Below, one piece after another: positions 60,907 to 64,000 of a stretch of DNA of 64,000 nt (its first letter is position 1; each line of letters begins with the position of its first letter). The notes under the pieces are model-generated. The model was given only the letters and a program-made list of their open reading frames with translations, had not been told where the DNA came from and made no database searches. Origin of the DNA: Scedosporium boydii (lineage: Eukaryota > Ascomycota > Sordariomycetes > Microascales > Microascaceae). The stretch spans positions 1 to 64,000 of the forward strand of contig NJFT01000032.1 in NCBI GenBank assembly GCA_002221725.1. The letters run 5' to 3'. Made by a program: the position numbers and the translations under genes.

Positions 60907-61801
60907 ATGCCGAACCCAGCAGACCCTGAGACACGACTTGAGGAGGGCAGGGCGAGCATAGGCGAAACATCACCAGATTCAAACGCGCCCGCCATCCCCA
61001 CGAACTTGGAAGAACCTAGTTCTACGGAGCCCGCTTCAACAGCAAACACATCTAGATCTGCAGTCTGCGGAATCTGCAACGTCAATGTCGGAAAATACAA
61101 ATGTCCTAGGTGTCGCATGCCATAGTGAGTGCCCCTCCCCCTCCTCTTCCCTCTCTTGCTGGGCACCCGTAAGCCTTGGAATCACCCATTTCTACACGCG
61201 ACTCCGTTTGTGAAGCTCAATCCTCATTTCAAACGTTCTAATCATTTGCGTACTTGACGCGCCGCTATCTAGTTGTTCAGTAGCATGCAACAAAACACAC
61301 CGAGAAAACCACCCTCCCGACCTCGAACGGCCCCAAGCACCACCCACCGACCCAACGCCCAAAAACGCCGAGAAACCAAAAATCGACCCGTCTAACCCCT
61401 TCGGCGTCCTCGAATCTTCCGAAAAATTACAAATGCTATTTAAAAAATATCCTCATCTCCCCGACCAACTACTTCAGATCCACGCTGCCACGCAACCACC
61501 GTCACAATCCACCACGCAACCGCCGGCCTTCTTGGGCGGAAGACCTTCCGAGAGTCGTCGCCTTGAAAAGGAAATCTGGAGCCGAGCCACAGGTATACGG
61601 AGAGGTAAAGAAGCCCTTCATCGCGCGAGGGAAGCCGCTGGGGAGGAAGGCGAAGCCGTACGCGAGTATCAGGAGCTCGTGCTCCATCTTCTCTCAAACA
61701 GAGAAGAGGGCGAGGGCGCGGTGCAGAAGAGGTTGACGGATCAGGATAACGAGCTGCTCAGAAATTTTGTGGCTGCTGAGACTCGTCGGTCCAAGGACTA
61801 A
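60907..61801 (+). CDS. HIT-type zinc-finger protein (Hit1/ZNHIT3-like)
   Basis: A 248-residue protein with a zf-HIT domain. Exons are 60907-61124 and 61273-61801; the split codon rebuilds Tyr73 in the middle of the finger. Metal ligands read C54-x2-C57, C66-x2-C69, C74-x3-C78, H82-x3-H86, the HIT pattern. The N-terminal 50 residues are acidic and Ser/Pro-rich. The C-terminal part is helical and charged. HIT fingers occur in box C/D snoRNP assembly factors (Hit1, Bcd1) and chromatin remodellers. Size and layout fit the Hit1/ZNHIT3 branch best, but the assignment is by resemblance only. Confidence 0.9.
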
Positions 61802-61908
61802 AAAGCGAAACTTGGTTTTCAAGGGAGGGTTTTAAGCATTGTTGTGATGATGGTATTGTTTTTTGTCAAAATTTGACATGTGGGAATAAATGCGACCGCC
61901 TCTCCCCC

Positions 61909-63276
61909 CTAGTGGTGCTCTTTGAGGTGCGTTGATAACCTCCTAAAGGGCCACAGAGACTTGATCCTCGGCGACCTGGGCGATTCGGGCACCTCGAGGG
62001 CTTGGCGCGAGGCGGCGCGGCTGCCCTCGTTCGTGTCATCACTGGCCTCTTCAAATGAAGCTCCAGAACTATCGTGTGAGGACCTCCTGCCAAGGCCAAA
62101 CCTCCGCAGCAGCCGACTCGACCTTCGCTTCTTGCTGTCATCTTCGTCGCCATGGGTCCAGTCGGCATGGTGGTCTCTCCAAATATCGGGAACTGAGGGA
62201 CCCCCCGATGCTCCCTTAGAATTGGCACCCGCCCGCGGGGCCTTCCCGGTCGGCTTGTCCCGCGTCTCGCCCATATCCCCTGTGCTCATACGTCGCGCGG
62301 ACGTCCCCATTTCCTGGGTGGACATGGGTTTTGACGGCGACTCTATCATGGTGCGCCTGTTTAGCTTCTTGGCCTCGGCCGCAGCGGTGCTGGATTCGAA
62401 GATGGTGGGTTCTTGTATTCCATCCCAGAGGCCTTGAGAAGCTCTGATTGGAGAACGACGCTTCTGTGTGGTGGGGGAGGCCATCGACGCATCGGATTCT
62501 CCGAAGAACTGCATAGACCCACGGCGTGGCCTCTGTCGGGGTACGACTTGTTCATCCGCCATCCTGCTGCTTGGAGGAGCAGCGGTGGTGCCGAGCTGGG
62601 CAGAAGAATGCCTTTGTTGAGGAATGTAACGGGCATCGTGGGAGACACGCCTCAATGTGGGGGAGGGACCCGTAACTTTTGTCGTTGGCGCCGACTTGAG
62701 GCTGGCCACATGGACGGAAGCGCGGCGGGAAGGCGGGACGGCCGAAGCAGGTGGTGCCTCGACACCAGAGGCTGCAGTCGCAGCGCTAGGGGGCGGCACC
62801 AAAGAGGGCGACTTGGCGTCGGCAGATTCGGAGCGAAGGGGGCATACCGTGTCGATTCTAAGCTCGGGCACGCTCGCCGGCTTCTTAGAACGGTCGGGTT
62901 GCTTCCAGGTGAAATTATCAAACTGCGTCTTCCTCGCCCTCGACGATCCGAACCCTAACGGCTGCTCTAACGACTCCGTCTCTGTCGATTCCTCTGAAGA
63001 AGGTTCCGTAGTAGTGGCAGATTCTTCGTATTCTTCATCGGACTCGGGAAGGTCCGGGAGGTGTCGGGGGTACTCTGCCGCGATGCCCCTGATCCTGTGC
63101 CGTACCTCTGCGGCTTCTCGCTCGGCCACGACGCCTAGGAGGCGTTGGTAGAGATCCTCCGGGTCGAAGGGGCGTCGGCTGTTGGATTGGAGGGCTTGGA
63201 GGTGTTGTTGTTTGGTGGATTTGGGGCCGTAGGGGTGGAGGCCGAGGAAGGGGGCAAAGTTTCCTTGGGAGGTCAT
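61909..63276 (-). CDS. Hypothetical Ser-rich protein (455 residues)
   Basis: Single-exon frame with good codon bias; function unknown. The N-terminus (about residues 1-75) looks ordered, with helices D-P-E-D-L-Y-Q-R-L-L-G-V-V-A-E-R-E-A and H-R-I-R-G-I-A-A-E-Y-P-R. It is followed by an acidic Ser/Glu/Thr stretch and then a long disordered Ser/Pro/Ala/Arg region with many basic-Ser motifs (RRAS, RRGS, RRMS, RRSS) that resemble kinase sites. The C-terminus has a basic patch (K-K-R-R-S-S-R-L-L-R-R-F) and ends I-K-S-L-W-P-F-R-R-L-S. Its stop lies 107 bp from that of the converging HIT gene. A membrane- or cytoskeleton-associated regulatory role is conceivable, but nothing proves it. Confidence 0.8.
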   Translation of the reverse strand: MTSQGNFAPFLGLHPYGPKSTKQQHLQALQSNSRRPFDPEDLYQRLLGVVAEREAAEVRHRIRGIAAEYPRHLPDLPESDEEYEESATTTEPSSEESTETESLEQPLGFGSSRARKTQFDNFTWKQPDRSKKPASVPELRIDTVCPLRSESADAKSPSLVPPPSAATAASGVEAPPASAVPPSRRASVHVASLKSAPTTKVTGPSPTLRRVSHDARYIPQQRHSSAQLGTTAAPPSSRMADEQVVPRQRPRRGSMQFFGESDASMASPTTQKRRSPIRASQGLWDGIQEPTIFESSTAAAEAKKLNRRTMIESPSKPMSTQEMGTSARRMSTGDMGETRDKPTGKAPRAGANSKGASGGPSVPDIWRDHHADWTHGDEDDSKKRRSSRLLRRFGLGRRSSHDSSGASFEEASDDTNEGSRAASRQALEVPESPRSPRIKSLWPFRRLSTHLKEHH

Positions 63277-64000
63277 GACGGATTCGATCCCTTTTGCCAG
63301 TTATCTGTTGTAGATAATGTGGGGATGGGGGTTGGATATGAAGAGATGTTTTTCTTCTATGATGTTGGGAAGAAAAAAAGGGAAGGGTTGAATGAAAGGA
63401 AAGGGTGGGTGGGAATATAAGCACTCTTCCGAATTGTATTTATCAGCCCTCCCCTATATCTATCTCTGGTTAGCTATCTCTCTGGGGGACATACCGCCAA
63501 GGCTGAACTTCAAAACAAGAGGCGACTCCGATCTAATGCGTAAAAAGATCCGCCTCTTTCCTCTATCTTACGCCAACCGTCTCTCCACAAAGAGTCAAAA
63601 AGCGCCATTGAAATCGTCTATGACCCCTTTCCTACTAATGGCCGTCCCCTAAAAAGTCCCCGTTCTGCCCTCTATCTCCAGGAGGGAACCGATCTGCGGG
63701 TGGGTAAGAGCGAAGGGGGAAAAAAATCGTATGCTTTTTACTCACTCCACGGGGAACTTAGCCCAACAGCACACTCTAGCACGGTCGAGGGCAACGAGCG
63801 AGTGTCCTCTCTCCCCAGAATGTTGGCGTATATGGCGTTCCCGAAGCGCATGTTTTGGTTGGGCCGGCGCCGAAGACTATTTGGTTAGCGTGGGAGGAGA
63901 GTTTTTGGGGATTTTCGTGGGAGGGGGGAGGGGACGTGGTGTTGGGATTTTAAGGTTGAGCCTTTTGTGCGATGATGGCGAGATGGCAAAAGTTTCTGTT
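63277..64000. other. Right-edge region
   Basis: Promoter of the 455-residue protein gene and flanking sequence to the window end. No further gene is supportable; a gene may start beyond the edge. Confidence 0.5.

Overview
The window is nuclear DNA of a filamentous ascomycete. The protein-coding genes carry short introns (about 50-260 bp) with GT...AG ends and CTAAC/CTGAC branch sites a few bases before the acceptor. Codons prefer C in third position, intergenic spaces are long, and the protein sequences look like those of Sordariomycetes. The class is inferred from protein resemblance only; the genus cannot be named from this sequence.

Layout. The first 18.6 kb hold no gene I can support. 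They begin with a 53-bp poly(A) run and contain many copies of one short motif. A C2H2 zinc-finger regulator (18.6-20.2 kb) has a pyrimidine-rich leader. The mitochondrial i-AAA protease Yme1 lies at 23.8-26.2 kb. Convergent to it is a Gln/His-rich protein with a duplicated unknown domain (27.9-30.4 kb). Then come tRNA-splicing endonuclease subunit Sen54 (34.7-36.1 kb), an intron-containing tRNA-Leu(UAG) (38.0 kb), the kinase activator Mob1 (38.7-39.7 kb), ATP synthase subunit OSCP (40.2-41.3 kb) and arginyl-tRNA-protein transferase Ate1 (43.3-44.9 kb). A 6.7-kb gene-free stretch follows. The right end is denser: a Nudix diphosphoinositol phosphohydrolase (51.6-52.3 kb), decapping factor Lsm1 (54.4-55.1 kb), a secreted six-hairpin glycosidase-like protein (55.7-58.0 kb), Fe-S scaffold Nfu1 (59.2-60.2 kb), a HIT zinc-finger protein (60.9-61.8 kb) and an unknown low-complexity protein (61.9-63.3 kb).

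How the genes fit together. These are mostly conserved housekeeping genes, not a pathway cluster. Three act in mitochondria (Yme1, OSCP, Nfu1). Several act on RNA or in protein turnover (Sen54, Lsm1, HIT protein, Ate1). I found no biosynthetic cluster, CRISPR array, intact transposon or virus-like gene. The most unusual signals are: (1) 17 exact copies of the 9-mer TACGAAGTA/TACTTCGTA, all in gene-free DNA; (2) a 6-nt, frame-neutral microexon in the glycosidase gene; (3) the duplicated domain in the Gln/His-rich protein; (4) a tRNA-like Pol III-type unit near 58.7 kb.
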